Assembly (NCBI GenBank): GCA_963828285.1
Contig: CAWHEB010000006.1
Coordinates: forward strand, 62,001-126,000
Reading direction: 5' to 3'
Length of the DNA: 64,000 nt
Source of the DNA: DAIOEK01 sp963828285
GTDB taxonomy: Bacteria > Chloroflexota > Anaerolineae > Anaerolineales > Anaerolineaceae
A model generated the notes under the pieces. It did not search any database, was not told where the DNA came from, and saw nothing but the letters and a program-made list of their open reading frames with translations. Position numbers and translations under genes: made by a program. Below, piece by piece: positions 53,145 through 62,511 of the stretch. Every line of letters begins with the position of its first letter. Position 1 is the stretch's first letter.

Positions 53145-53309
53145 CTAACTCATCCCAAACCCGACCTCTTCACATTTCTCACCTTCAATGGGATCTTCCA
53201 TTAAAGCCGACATGAATACTATCCAAACGCTTTCGGGAGAAAGAAGTTTGCCCGTAGGACCAGATTGAACTTTCTGATCTAGATTTGTCTTACAAGTAAA
53301 TAAATCCAT
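53145..53309 (-). CDS. Possible small protein, 54 residues, unknown
   Basis: ATG at 53309, stop at 53145. It reads MDLFTCKTNLDQKV, then GKLLSPESVWIVFMSALMEDP and ends GFGMS. Balanced composition suggests a real peptide or a remnant. No family recognised, weak ribosome site. Confidence 0.3.
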   Translation of the reverse strand: MDLFTCKTNLDQKVQSGPTGKLLSPESVWIVFMSALMEDPIEGEKCEEVGFGMS

Positions 53310-53522
53310 CAGGACCGTAAACTATTTTTGTATTTGGGATTTGTATATCTATTAACAAATTATACTGAAAATAATGATGGGATAAATGGTCCACTCCAAA
53401 GGACAGGTATTTGAAATTCGAAGATTCGAAAATTCTGGGCGGTGGTAAAATCATTCTGGGGAACTTCCGAATTCATAAAAAAATATCCAGTTACATAGCC
53501 TTTTTCCATCCAGGAGGCATTG

Positions 53523-54149
53523 ATGCGCCTTTCTTTTCTCCCAACCGAAGTAAAATTCTTTGATTATCTTGAAAACGCGTGTAAGAATGTAGTCGAAGGC
53601 GCTAATGCATTGAAGGACCTTCTTGATAATTATCATGATGTTGACGAAGCTGCAGCACGGATCACAGAGATCGAGCATCGCGGTGATTTCATTGTTCATG
53701 AAGTAACTAACCTCCTGCCTCATACACTGGTCACACCGATTGATAGTTATGAGATTCAGCAGCTAATTTTCGCCATAGATGACTCTCTGGATGCAATGCA
53801 CGCCGCTGTCACCCGGTTATCGATCTACCAGATCGAAGATGTGAAGAAACCGGCTCGCCGCTTGGGTGCTCTGATCCTCGAAGGTGCGAATGAGTTGGAA
53901 CTGGCAGTGAGAGGACTTCGTGACAAAAAAACTTACGACCAGGTAAAAGAGCGGATTGTTCAGATCAACACTATCGAAAATAACGCCGATCGTGTTATGG
54001 AGGATGCTCTTCGTAACCTTGTTGCACATAAGGATAATCTGTTTGAGTTCATTTGCTGGAAAGAGATCTATGAGCTGCTCGAACAGACTACTGACCGCTT
54101 GGAAGATGCTGGCGATGTGATTCAACGAGTCCTATTATCCAATGCTTGA
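53523..54149 (+). CDS. DUF47 (PhoU-like) phosphate transport regulator
   Basis: 208 residues of helical bundle. FFDYLENACKNVVEGANALKDLL, EIEHRGDFIVHEV (metal-binding type motif) and INTIENNADRVME fit DUF47/PhoU-like proteins. AGGAGG five bases before the ATG at 53523 favours it over the TTG three bases earlier. Its stop overlaps the PiT transporter start by eight bases. Such proteins accompany PiT transporters and are thought to regulate them. Confidence 0.9.
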   Translation: MRLSFLPTEVKFFDYLENACKNVVEGANALKDLLDNYHDVDEAAARITEIEHRGDFIVHEVTNLLPHTLVTPIDSYEIQQLIFAIDDSLDAMHAAVTRLSIYQIEDVKKPARRLGALILEGANELELAVRGLRDKKTYDQVKERIVQINTIENNADRVMEDALRNLVAHKDNLFEFICWKEIYELLEQTTDRLEDAGDVIQRVLLSNA

Positions 54150-55167
54150 TACATCGCTGGTCTCTGTCATTTTGATCGTCGGTCTCGCCCTGGCCTTCGA
54201 TTTTGTGAATGGATTTCACGACTCTGCAAATTCAATTGCGACAGTCGTATCCACCAGAGTCCTTACTCCCATGCAGGGAGTGATATGGGCAGCATTCTTT
54301 AACTTTGTTGCTGCCTTCACTTTCGGGACTGCGGTCGCCCATACCATCGGTGCCAATCTGATCGATGTCAATAAGATCGATAATTTGGTAATCTTTAGCG
54401 GACTTGTTGGCGCGATCATCTGGGATTTGATCACCTGGTACATTGCCCTCCCAACCAGTTCATCCCATGCTCTCATCGGTGGATACGCCGGAGCAGCTAT
54501 AGTCAAAGCTGGTTTTGGCGTGATCATCGTAGCCGGCTGGTTGAAGACCCTGGCATTTATCATCATCGCCCCTCTACTGGGATATGTGTTGGGCACGCTG
54601 TTTATTGTCCTCATTATTAACCTGTTCAAGAAACAATCCCCATCAAATGTGGACCATATTTTCCGCCGGGGTCAGTTGATCTCAGCTGCTTTATATAGCC
54701 TTGGGCATGGTACCAATGATGCGCAGAAAACCATGGGAATCATCGCCGGTACATTTTTCACTGTCCCGGCTTATCGCCATCTGGTGACCAACGCGGATGG
54801 TGGATTGACTATCCCGTTTTGGATTGTTTTAATGGCGCATGCAGCAATTTCATTAGGTACGCTCTCTGGTGGTTGGCGTATCGTCCATACGGTTGGCAGC
54901 AAAATTACGAAACTCGTTCCCATGGGTGGTTTTGCAGCTGAGACTGCTGGGGCAGTTACCCTCTTTGCCTCATCTATTCTGGGTATTCCGGTCTCAACGA
55001 CCCACACTATCACCGGTGCCATTATTGGGGTGGGGTCCATCCGCAGCAAACGCGCTGTCCATTGGGGAATTGCTGGAAAGATTGTCTGGGCATGGGTTCT
55101 GACCATCCCCGCCGCAGCGGGAATGGCTGCAATTATTTATTCAATTGCCCGCTTGATCACCCATTAA
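54142..55167 (+). CDS. PiT family inorganic phosphate transporter
   Basis: 341 residues, about ten helices. The duplicated PiT signature appears as FDFVNGFHDSANSIATVVSTR near residue 20 and LGHGTNDAQKTMGII near residue 193; TSSSHALIGGYAGA and VSTTHTITGAI are the paired second motifs. Low-affinity H+ or Na+ phosphate symport. Coupled to DUF47. A terminator follows. Confidence 0.95.
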   Translation: MLDTSLVSVILIVGLALAFDFVNGFHDSANSIATVVSTRVLTPMQGVIWAAFFNFVAAFTFGTAVAHTIGANLIDVNKIDNLVIFSGLVGAIIWDLITWYIALPTSSSHALIGGYAGAAIVKAGFGVIIVAGWLKTLAFIIIAPLLGYVLGTLFIVLIINLFKKQSPSNVDHIFRRGQLISAALYSLGHGTNDAQKTMGIIAGTFFTVPAYRHLVTNADGGLTIPFWIVLMAHAAISLGTLSGGWRIVHTVGSKITKLVPMGGFAAETAGAVTLFASSILGIPVSTTHTITGAIIGVGSIRSKRAVHWGIAGKIVWAWVLTIPAAAGMAAIIYSIARLITH

Positions 55168-55181
55168 CAAAACTGTAAATA

Positions 55182-55214
55182 AAAAAGAGAAACTGCATGG
55201 CAGTTTCTCTTTTT
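55182..55214. terminator. Bidirectional terminator after the PiT gene
   Basis: AAAAAGAGAAACTGC (55182-55196) pairs perfectly with GCAGTTTCTCTTTTT (55200-55214), ATG loop. Serves the PiT gene and the convergent PLP enzyme gene. Confidence 0.9.
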
Positions 55215-55233
55215 CTAGTAATACTTGAATTTA

Positions 55234-56631
55234 CTATCTTGCCTCTTCCCTTGCTTTGACAAAAGCGGATACTGTCCGTTCGATATCTTTTTCGGTCGTA
55301 GCCCACGAGCTCACACTCACTCGGATGACCGAATTATTATGCCACATTGCTCCTCCACACCAGGCTTCTCCGGATTGCTGCAGGTTCCTTAATGTTGCAG
55401 ATGTCTCATCTGCTGAATCGCATGTGACTAGAATTTGGTTGAAAACTACTTCATTCAAAACTTGAAACCCATTCTCTGTCATTAATGCCTCGAATTGTTT
55501 TGACCGATCACATAAACCATCCACCAATTCTTCGACACCATTCCTACCAATAACTTTAAGAGTAGTCCAAATTTCTGCAGCACGGTTACGGCGGGACATT
55601 TCTGGAGTGTATAACATACCGTCCCGATTCTCGCTGTAAAGGATGTAGGATCCGACCGATTGCATTGCTGAAGCCATTGATTCCCGGTGTTTGCATAGAA
55701 TAATCCCGCCATCGTAGGGAGTATTCAGAGTTTTATGCGCATCCAAGGACCAGGAATCTGCCTTTTCAATGCCTTTAGTCAAGTATTTTTTGCTTCGTGA
55801 TACCGCAGCCCACAATCCAAATGCACCGTCCACGTGGACCCACGCATTGGCTTTCTGTGCCAGGATGCAAACCTCATCGACGGGGTCAAAGGAACCTGAA
55901 TTGACATTCCCTGCCTGAAGTATGACCAGCGAATTATTGTCTAGGGGGGGAACCTTTGAAGCGATCATCCTCCCCTGTTCATCCACCGGCACCAGCTCAA
56001 CACGGTCTTTCCCCAAGCCGATCATGGAAAGCGCCTTGAATACCGAACTGTGCGCTTCTGCGCCAAGAATGACCCTGATGGGCGGAGCGCCAAATAATCC
56101 TTGTGAATTGACATCCCAGCCGGATCGTTTGATAAGTTCATTCCTGCCGATGATTAATCCACACATCGTGGCAATGGAACTTCCACTCACAAAGCCGGCG
56201 GCTGTTTCTGTAGGTAGCTGTAAGAGTTCCACTAACCATCTTTCTGAAACAGCTTCAAGTTTGGATGAAATGGGTGATGTAACATATAAAACGGAATTCT
56301 GATCCCATACATCTATCAGCCATTTTGCAGCCATCGAAGGTGGGAAGACCCCGCCGATGACAAAACCAAAATAACGTCCGCCAGTATGCGTTACCGTGGC
56401 GGGCGACCCGAATTCGTGCAGCATCCTCAGCATCTCGGATGGATCACCAGGGTTTTCTGGTAATGGCTCATCGAAATGCTTCAGATTCATTAATGCGTTT
56501 TCGGTTGGATAAACATTCCGCTCAGAGGCAGAATCCATGTAATCATAAGAATAAGATTTAGCCTGCTCGAATATGTCCCTTTTGTGACTCATCAGAAGCA
56601 TATTTTTCTGAAGTGTATTTCTCTCTGCCAT
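55234..56631 (-). CDS. Group II PLP-dependent decarboxylase/aminotransferase-like enzyme
   Basis: 465 residues, fold type I. The PLP lysine motif is SLDAHKTLNTPYDGG near residue 300, preceded by WVHVDGAFGLWAAVS (Asp that contacts the pyridine nitrogen) and GFVSGSSIATMCGLI (phosphate loop). Sequence resembles the glutamate/aromatic amino acid decarboxylase group; substrate unknown. The frame opens at 56646; I use the ATG five codons in, either is possible. Confidence 0.82.
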   Translation of the reverse strand: MAERNTLQKNMLLMSHKRDIFEQAKSYSYDYMDSASERNVYPTENALMNLKHFDEPLPENPGDPSEMLRMLHEFGSPATVTHTGGRYFGFVIGGVFPPSMAAKWLIDVWDQNSVLYVTSPISSKLEAVSERWLVELLQLPTETAAGFVSGSSIATMCGLIIGRNELIKRSGWDVNSQGLFGAPPIRVILGAEAHSSVFKALSMIGLGKDRVELVPVDEQGRMIASKVPPLDNNSLVILQAGNVNSGSFDPVDEVCILAQKANAWVHVDGAFGLWAAVSRSKKYLTKGIEKADSWSLDAHKTLNTPYDGGIILCKHRESMASAMQSVGSYILYSENRDGMLYTPEMSRRNRAAEIWTTLKVIGRNGVEELVDGLCDRSKQFEALMTENGFQVLNEVVFNQILVTCDSADETSATLRNLQQSGEAWCGGAMWHNNSVIRVSVSSWATTEKDIERTVSAFVKAREEAR

Positions 56632-56780
56632 TAGCATAACTCCCATGGATGATAAAGATCACTAATTGAATCTTCACACTAGATATTAGGCTAGCATAAA
56701 TTAGTTGAAATCAAAAAACCTTTTCTAACCTTTAACTCCAAAGAAACCCGTAGGTAATATTTTTCCTCTGTTTATTAAGT

Positions 56781-57281
56781 TTATTGGCGGGTATATGGGT
56801 CGGAATCTGCCTGGGTTGGATATTCACCCTCAGGACCAAAGCTGAAGCGGATGGCGTCCCCATCAATAGAATACTTGAATGTCTTGGTTGGCATGTCAAA
56901 TCCGCCAAACCTCCCATCCGTCCGCACCCATTTGAGTTTTACAATCATAGTGCTGTTCTCGAGATCTGCTGAGACGATCTCATAGAATTCCTCGTGAACA
57001 CCACCTTCTTTTCCAGCTTCCGACTTCACATTTGCCCAGTTGCCTGTCTGCACAAGGTAAATACTAGTATCTGTGAAAACCAGCACCTGTTTGGTCATGG
57101 TTGTATCCTCAATATCACTCACCCAGATTCCTGTAAATGGCAGAGGTACTTTGGTGGAAACAGTTACTGTATCAATTTGCGAAGGGGAGGTTCCTTCTGG
57201 AAATTCGGACTTTAGAATGTTGCAAGCCAATGTCATGGAAATAATGACAACCGCGAAAATTAATAAGACTGATTTTTTCAT
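56781..57281 (-). CDS. Lipoprotein, function unknown
   Basis: 166 residues. The signal peptide MKKSVLLIFAVVIISMTLAC ends in a lipobox (TLAC). The mature part is a likely beta-rich domain with TGIWVSDIEDTTMTKQVLVFTDTSIYLVQ and FKYSIDGDAIRFSFG, resembling lipocalin-like or stress-type secreted domains but not assignable. Ends in SDPYTRQ. Confidence 0.8.
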   Translation of the reverse strand: MKKSVLLIFAVVIISMTLACNILKSEFPEGTSPSQIDTVTVSTKVPLPFTGIWVSDIEDTTMTKQVLVFTDTSIYLVQTGNWANVKSEAGKEGGVHEEFYEIVSADLENSTMIVKLKWVRTDGRFGGFDMPTKTFKYSIDGDAIRFSFGPEGEYPTQADSDPYTRQ

Positions 57282-57365
57282 GATGAACTCCGACGGAATG
57301 AATGTGTTGTAATCTCAAAGAGATTGATTTTATTTCTTAGTAAAAATCTGAATATAAGAATTATA

Positions 57366-57401
57366 TAAAAAAAAGGATGGAAGTTGAAACTCATCCATCC
57401 T
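57366..57401 (-). terminator. Terminator after the VOC gene (minus strand)
   Basis: AGGATGG/CCATCCT arms (57395-57401 and 57374-57380) with a 14-base loop, then a run of eight T residues on the minus strand. Confidence 0.75.
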
Positions 57402-57434
57402 CTCGCTTGGAATAAACTTGTGATTTCTCTGTAT

Positions 57435-57842
57435 TTAACTCTTTGGCATTTGGCTGAGATCCATCCAAGCATATTCCCACAAATGACCGTCCAGATCTTC
57501 AAACGCTCTGTTATACATCCAACCGTAATCCTGGGTTTCATTTGATGGTTTCGCCCCAGCTTTGAATGCTGCATCTACCATTTTGTCTACTTCAGCCTTG
57601 TTATCTGCCGAGAAGGAGAGAATGACCTCATTAGTTTTCCTGGCATCGGCAACGGGTTTCTTGATAAAAGTCTTGTAGAATTCCTCAACAAGCAGCATGA
57701 TTGTGATGTTTTCATCCACGATCATCGCGGTTGCATTTTCATCCGTGAACTGAGGATTGAACTTATAGCCTAATTTGTTAAAGAATTCAATAGACTTTTT
57801 TAAATCTTTTACCGGTAAATTTACAAAAATCATTTTTTGCAT
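57435..57842 (-). CDS. VOC family protein (glyoxalase/extradiol type)
   Basis: 135 residues. FVNLPVKDLKKSIEFFNKLGYKFNP at the start, then FSADNKAEVDKMVDAAFKAGA and YGWMYNRAFEDLDGHLWEYAWMD at the end fit the bleomycin-resistance/dioxygenase-like subgroup. It probably dimerises to form a metal site; substrate unknown. Followed by its own terminator. Confidence 0.88.
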   Translation of the reverse strand: MQKMIFVNLPVKDLKKSIEFFNKLGYKFNPQFTDENATAMIVDENITIMLLVEEFYKTFIKKPVADARKTNEVILSFSADNKAEVDKMVDAAFKAGAKPSNETQDYGWMYNRAFEDLDGHLWEYAWMDLSQMPKS

Positions 57843-57978
57843 TTATCCTCCAATTGATAACCATTTCTTATCAAAAAGCATTTCGATAGTTGGTAATTTA
57901 GTCTATCAAAATGCGAAGATGATATCCAATATCTGCATAGCTTTCCGGGGATGATGGATCAATGTTTCTTATTGATAG

Positions 57979-58428
57979 TCATTTCTCAACCATTTTCGCC
58001 ACAATCCCTGCTATCCTTCTATCTCTGGTTTCCTGAGCTTTTGCGGATTCAACTTGCCGAACGTATTCTTTCCTCATCGAAAAAGCCAATTTGTCGAATA
58101 GCTCGGATACACCAGAAACCTGGGACAACGCTTTTGCGAGATCTGCCGGTATCTCAACTGTTCGCGGTTCGGTATCGAGTTCCAGCCCAACCTCAAAGAT
58201 ATCGCCGCCCTTTACACCTGCAGCTCTACGGTGTTCCGCGCTTAAGGGGATCATGTACTCGTTGCCCATCACTGCCACCGTAGTGCGGTAGGTATAGCTG
58301 TTCATTGTGACCTTAACTTTGGGTTTCTTTCCTGATGCCAGCGACTCAATGATCTCAGCCGGAACTTGGATCCCGGTGGCGTTGACATCTTTGTCTTGAA
58401 CTACGGTAGTGACAAATGAAGTCTTCAT
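57979..58428 (-). CDS. DUF1905/YdeI-OmpD-associated family protein
   Basis: 149 residues. The N-terminal DUF1905 barrel has ATGIQVPAEIIESLASGKKPKVKVTMN and IPLSAEHRRAAGVKGGDIFEVGLELD; the C-terminal YdeI part has VEIPADLAKALSQ and FDKLAFSMRKEYVRQVESAKAQETRDRRI. Function unknown, often found in cold or stress adaptation gene sets. Confidence 0.85.
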   Translation of the reverse strand: MKTSFVTTVVQDKDVNATGIQVPAEIIESLASGKKPKVKVTMNSYTYRTTVAVMGNEYMIPLSAEHRRAAGVKGGDIFEVGLELDTEPRTVEIPADLAKALSQVSGVSELFDKLAFSMRKEYVRQVESAKAQETRDRRIAGIVAKMVEK

Positions 58429-58503
58429 GCTTGATCTCCCTCATGTAGACTAATTCTATCAATCGCCACCATTAAGACCAATTTCATGCTTATACAGATC
58501 TTC

Positions 58504-59247
58504 TCAATGTCTACTGTCTTTGATGAGCATATCAATCTCGGCGCGGTTGTTATACGTATTTACCAACTTGCCATCTTGCATCATCAAAACACGGTCGACA
58601 TGTTCGCACATACGAAGATCATGTGTCACCATGATCCCGGCGCGTTTCTGCTCATGGATCAAGCCGGAGAAGGTTTCCACTACCTGATATGCCCGTTCCG
58701 TATCCAGACTGGCGGTCGGTTCATCGGCTAAAACCAGACTGGGATTATGGATCAATGCTCTGGCAATTGCCACCCGCTGCTGTTGACCTCCGGACATTTG
58801 TCCCGGAAGGTTGTTCAACCGTTCAGCTAAACCCAACCTGGCTAGCAATTCTCTAGCCCGCAGCTTCCCTGCTTTATCCAGTTTATTGTTCAATCGCAAC
58901 ATCAACTCTACGTTTTCAACCGCGCTCAAATACGGGACCAAATTGTTTGCCTGGAATGTGAAACCGATTTTTTCCCGGCGCATTGCCACCCGTTGTACGT
59001 CTCCCATGGTGGATAGATCCTGCCCATCCAGAAAGATTTGCCCCGAACTGGGTTGCAGCAACGCCGCCAGGATTGAGAGCATGGTCGTTTTCCCTGACCC
59101 ACTCGGACCAACCAAAGCTACGAACTCCCCTGCAGCTACCCTAATGGATACATCGTCAACCGCCTGAATGAAACCAGAATCGGTCGCATAAGTTTTTACT
59201 ACTGACTTGGTTTCAAGGGCGTAAGGAGGGATTGGTATGTCCATCAT
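58504..59247 (-). CDS. ABC transporter ATP-binding protein (MacB/LolD type)
   Basis: 247 residues. Walker A GPSGSGKTT near residue 43, Q-loop FTFQANNLVPYL, signature MSGGQQQRVAIARAL, Walker B LVLADEPTASLD and H-loop MVTHDLRM. This is the MacB/LolD/FtsE-like group that drives mechanotransmission permeases. It overlaps the permease gene by four bases (ATGA). Confidence 0.93.
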   Translation of the reverse strand: MMDIPIPPYALETKSVVKTYATDSGFIQAVDDVSIRVAAGEFVALVGPSGSGKTTMLSILAALLQPSSGQIFLDGQDLSTMGDVQRVAMRREKIGFTFQANNLVPYLSAVENVELMLRLNNKLDKAGKLRARELLARLGLAERLNNLPGQMSGGQQQRVAIARALIHNPSLVLADEPTASLDTERAYQVVETFSGLIHEQKRAGIMVTHDLRMCEHVDRVLMMQDGKLVNTYNNRAEIDMLIKDSRH

Positions 59248-60425
59248 GATGATAATCCTAACGCCTTGAGCGGCTCGATGCGGACGGCGTAACGGATAGA
59301 AACTAATCCCCCCAGAGGTCCAATGAGCATTAGGGCGATGATCGCCAAAGCTGAAGTCCTCCCATTGAAGACTATGGGCACAGTGGGTGGAAATGTCAGC
59401 GAGAAAACAAAACTGAGCAGCCCGCCGATGATCACACCGATCATGGTCACCAGTACAATTTGAATGATGGATGCGGCTGCGACCACCGGGTTTGCGGTAC
59501 CGATAGCTTTAAGAACTCCGATTTGCGCGACTTTTTGTAGGATCTGTATTTGGAAGAATCCGCCGATCACCAGAATTCCAATGAACAAGGTAAAACCGCC
59601 TTGAGTATTTAATGTACTTTGTTGTGCGGAATAACCGGGCAGTGCTTGGATGGCTTCATCCAGAGTAGCTGTTTCAATATTGTCTACTCTCGAGATCAAC
59701 CTTGCGTTAATTTCATCAATTTTCGTTGGCTCTTTAAGTTTCACCAGGATAACATTGGCGATAGGATCCGAAAGGTTAATTTCGGCTTCTGATTTTGGCC
59801 GAACTTTATCCCAGGTGAAGAACGGTACGAAAATGGAAGGTTGTAAAGAATACTGTTGGCCATCTGTTGTCCCGACGATTTTCAAATAAAAGAATTTATC
59901 CTCTGTCCCTTGTGTAACCCTGATGGTGAGTTCGTCACCCAGCTTAAGTTTACTGCGTATAGCCGTATTTCGGTCGATGATCACTTCTTTAGAAAGGTTG
60001 GATCCTAGTTGTTTGCCGGCTATGATTTTGGGTTCACCTGTACGTCCAGGCTCGACCCCTAGCATTGCAACTTTTAATGGATCCATACCTGATGGTAGGA
60101 TTAAAGTTGCATTTGCGGTCCCTAGCATACCAGCATCCTCAACACCGTCCACCCGCCTTATAGCGGCTGCGCGGTTGCGTCCTAATCGACTGGCAGCAAT
60201 CAAAAAATCGGATTTGTCCTGGTAAACGATCAGATCCGCATTCAATTTGGAGATATATTCTCTGTTCCCATTGCCAAGTCCTTCGCCCAGGGCTGCAATA
60301 AAGAGTACAAGCAGGGTGATGAGTGCGATGACCATACTCACAAGAAGAAATCTTCCACGGTTACGCCATATTTCTTTCACCGCAAGATACGATGAGATGG
60401 AAAAAAGTTGTTTCATAAGTTGCAT
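59244..60425 (-). CDS. ABC transporter permease, FtsX/MacB-like
   Basis: 393 residues. An N-terminal helix (FLLVSMVIALITLLVLFIAALG) is followed by a large extracytoplasmic MacB core domain (about residues 45-260) and three C-terminal helices with QKVAQIGVLKAIGTANPVV, the FtsX-type coupling region. Paired with the ATPase for export or lipoprotein/peptide handling; substrate unknown. Confidence 0.9.
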   Translation of the reverse strand: MQLMKQLFSISSYLAVKEIWRNRGRFLLVSMVIALITLLVLFIAALGEGLGNGNREYISKLNADLIVYQDKSDFLIAASRLGRNRAAAIRRVDGVEDAGMLGTANATLILPSGMDPLKVAMLGVEPGRTGEPKIIAGKQLGSNLSKEVIIDRNTAIRSKLKLGDELTIRVTQGTEDKFFYLKIVGTTDGQQYSLQPSIFVPFFTWDKVRPKSEAEINLSDPIANVILVKLKEPTKIDEINARLISRVDNIETATLDEAIQALPGYSAQQSTLNTQGGFTLFIGILVIGGFFQIQILQKVAQIGVLKAIGTANPVVAAASIIQIVLVTMIGVIIGGLLSFVFSLTFPPTVPIVFNGRTSALAIIALMLIGPLGGLVSIRYAVRIEPLKALGLSS

Positions 60426-60485
60426 CCTGATTATCTAAGGGACATACAGTACTGCTGCTATCATCCCAAAAACTCTAATCCTTCC

Positions 60486-61091
60486 TTATTCTTGATCAGA
60501 ACCGACTGGACCTTCGAACGGTTTATCCCATGGAGTGGATAAAACACCGGATAACAGCAAATCCAGAGGCGGGTGATCTGCGATGTGGTCGTAGTAGTAA
60601 GGAAGCTCGATCCGTCCTTCACGACTGATAATGAAAGTTCCTGACATTTGCATTGCGTCCTGTCCCTTTGGCGGAATCTCTACTGCGTATCCTTTTTCCT
60701 TGGCTTTTGAAATTGCTGACCAAACATGGGGATTGAGGAAGGTCTCGAATAGATTTCCACGGTCGAGAATATAAGCTTGATAACCAAGACGCTCTGGATC
60801 GGATAGGCAAAGCAATCCTGGGGCGAATTGTTTTGCAAAAATTGCTGTATCCTCTGGTGAACCTTGCGTGATCACTACAATGGACAGGCCAGCTTTTTCG
60901 ATCCGCTCACGTCCCGCCACCAACTCATCCAGCATCTCTTTGCATTGAGTACAGCCAAAATGTCGCGTAAAAGAAAGTAGTAGCGGCTTCTTTTTCCACA
61001 GGCTGGAAAGTGTAATCCTCATCCCATCAGCACTCATTAAAGTGATGTCGGGAGCTTTTGTGTTGAAATTCAATCGGTTATTTTTTGCCAT
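60486..61091 (-). CDS. Peroxiredoxin-like (AhpC/TSA, PRXL2 type) protein
   Basis: 201 residues. A thioredoxin-fold core with LLLSFTRHFGCTQCKEMLDEL: the CxxC sits where PRXL2/SelL proteins have their redox motif. SIVVITQGSPEDTAIFAKQF and FLSDPERLGYQAY-like strands follow. It is likely a thiol oxidoreductase, not a classic catalase-like peroxiredoxin. A 220-base gap follows upstream. Confidence 0.82.
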   Translation of the reverse strand: MAKNNRLNFNTKAPDITLMSADGMRITLSSLWKKKPLLLSFTRHFGCTQCKEMLDELVAGRERIEKAGLSIVVITQGSPEDTAIFAKQFAPGLLCLSDPERLGYQAYILDRGNLFETFLNPHVWSAISKAKEKGYAVEIPPKGQDAMQMSGTFIISREGRIELPYYYDHIADHPPLDLLLSGVLSTPWDKPFEGPVGSDQE

Positions 61092-61311
61092 AATTCACCT
61101 GATCATGTTCAGTTCATAAGGTAATTATAATTTACACATAGAAGGTATTTACAATGATTGTACAAACTTGATTACATTAGATTTCAGTTATGAGGGAATT
61201 TTCCATGGCCGATCGAATGAATTACTACAAACTTTATACAAAGATGGTATGGAGTTGAATCTGTTTTCGACATATCCGATAATTGAATAAATAGTGAATT
61301 TACAGGTGATT

Positions 61312-61653
61312 ATGAATATAATATCGGTACTTCAAGTAATGGCTGCAATTCTTACGATGCTGACTGGGTTGTTGGCTTTGGTAAAACCATCATCGGTATA
61401 CGGATTTATCGGCCTGTCTTCAACCAGTGTCCGCGGAGTCTCTGAGATTCGTTCCATTTTCGGCGGATTGTTTATCGCGCTTGGTCTTGCTCCATTATTC
61501 CTTGGATCGACCGCTTTCTTCATGCTCGGAATATGTTATTTAGCTATTGCTATTGTACGTCTATTTTCCATTATTTTCGAAAAATCCACAGAGCGTTCTA
61601 ATCTGATCAGCCTGGGTATCGAGATTGTACTTGGGTTTATACTTATACTATAA
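61312..61653 (+). CDS. DUF4345 family membrane protein
   Basis: 113 residues with four hydrophobic segments. GLSSTSVRGVSEIRSIFGGLFIALGLAPL is the DUF4345 motif. ATG at 61312 with AGGTGAT before it; a GTG at 61294 also opens the frame. Function unknown. Followed by degV nine bases later. Confidence 0.8.
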   Translation: MNIISVLQVMAAILTMLTGLLALVKPSSVYGFIGLSSTSVRGVSEIRSIFGGLFIALGLAPLFLGSTAFFMLGICYLAIAIVRLFSIIFEKSTERSNLISLGIEIVLGFILIL

Positions 61654-61662
61654 GCAGGGATT

Positions 61663-62511
61663 ATGACAGTTCGCATCGTTACGGATAGCTCATGTGACTT
61701 GCCCGCCGCAGAGATCGCCAGATACGGAATCTACGTCGTTCCACTTTACATAAATGTAGGAAATCAAGGATTTCTAGATGGCGTAGATATGACCCGGGAT
61801 GAGTTTTATCAAAAACTCCCCTCATTTTCAGAACATCCAACCACTGCGGTTCCATCAGAACAAAAATTCAAGGCAGTATATGACACACTTGCTGAAGATG
61901 GTGCTTCGGAAGTACTATCCATCCATATTGCCACTTCCTTAAGTGCCACATGCAATGTCGCCCAATTAGCTGCGAAAGAAACAAAGTCTGTCCCGGTGAC
62001 TGTATTAGATTCGAGACAGTTAAGTTTGGGCACTGGGTTCCTCGTTGAGACTGCAGCAAAACTTGCTCAAACAGGTGCAACTGTATCTGAGATCCTTCCA
62101 AAATTGGAACAACAGATTAAACGGACTCATGTTTTTGCAGCATTGGATACCTTGTTATTCCTAAGACGAAGCGGTCGGATGAATTCTATTGTCTCAACAA
62201 TTGGGGAGTTGTTTCAGATAAAACCGTTTCTAAAAATGTTTGACGGAAAAGCAGATGCTGAACGTGTCCGCACCAGAAAACACGCAATGGAGCGATTAGT
62301 GGTGTTACTCAAGGAATTTGGACCTTATGAGAAAGTTGCTATGTTACATTCTGACGCGAAAGGGCGTGCAATGTTGCTTCTCGATGAAGTCAAAGATCTT
62401 ATTCCTGAGGGCGAAATCTGGTTTGAGCAAATAAATCCAGTTCTTGGTGCTCATATTGGTCCGGGTGTGATTGGTTTTGCTTGTGTGTCGTCGAATAAGA
62501 CCAAAGGGTGA
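61663..62511 (+). CDS. DegV family fatty-acid-binding protein
   Basis: 282 residues, intact. RIVTDSSCDLPAAEIARYGIYVVPLYINV, then HPTTAVPSEQ, IATSLSATCNVAQLAA and LDSRQLSLGTGFLV give the DegV pocket; FLRRSGRMNSI and IGPGVIGFACV close the C-terminal domain. Likely a FakB-type carrier passing fatty acids to a FakA kinase for lipid synthesis. It overlaps the DUF1295 gene by four bases. Paralogue of the gene at 51843. Confidence 0.92.
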   Translation: MTVRIVTDSSCDLPAAEIARYGIYVVPLYINVGNQGFLDGVDMTRDEFYQKLPSFSEHPTTAVPSEQKFKAVYDTLAEDGASEVLSIHIATSLSATCNVAQLAAKETKSVPVTVLDSRQLSLGTGFLVETAAKLAQTGATVSEILPKLEQQIKRTHVFAALDTLLFLRRSGRMNSIVSTIGELFQIKPFLKMFDGKADAERVRTRKHAMERLVVLLKEFGPYEKVAMLHSDAKGRAMLLLDEVKDLIPEGEIWFEQINPVLGAHIGPGVIGFACVSSNKTKG

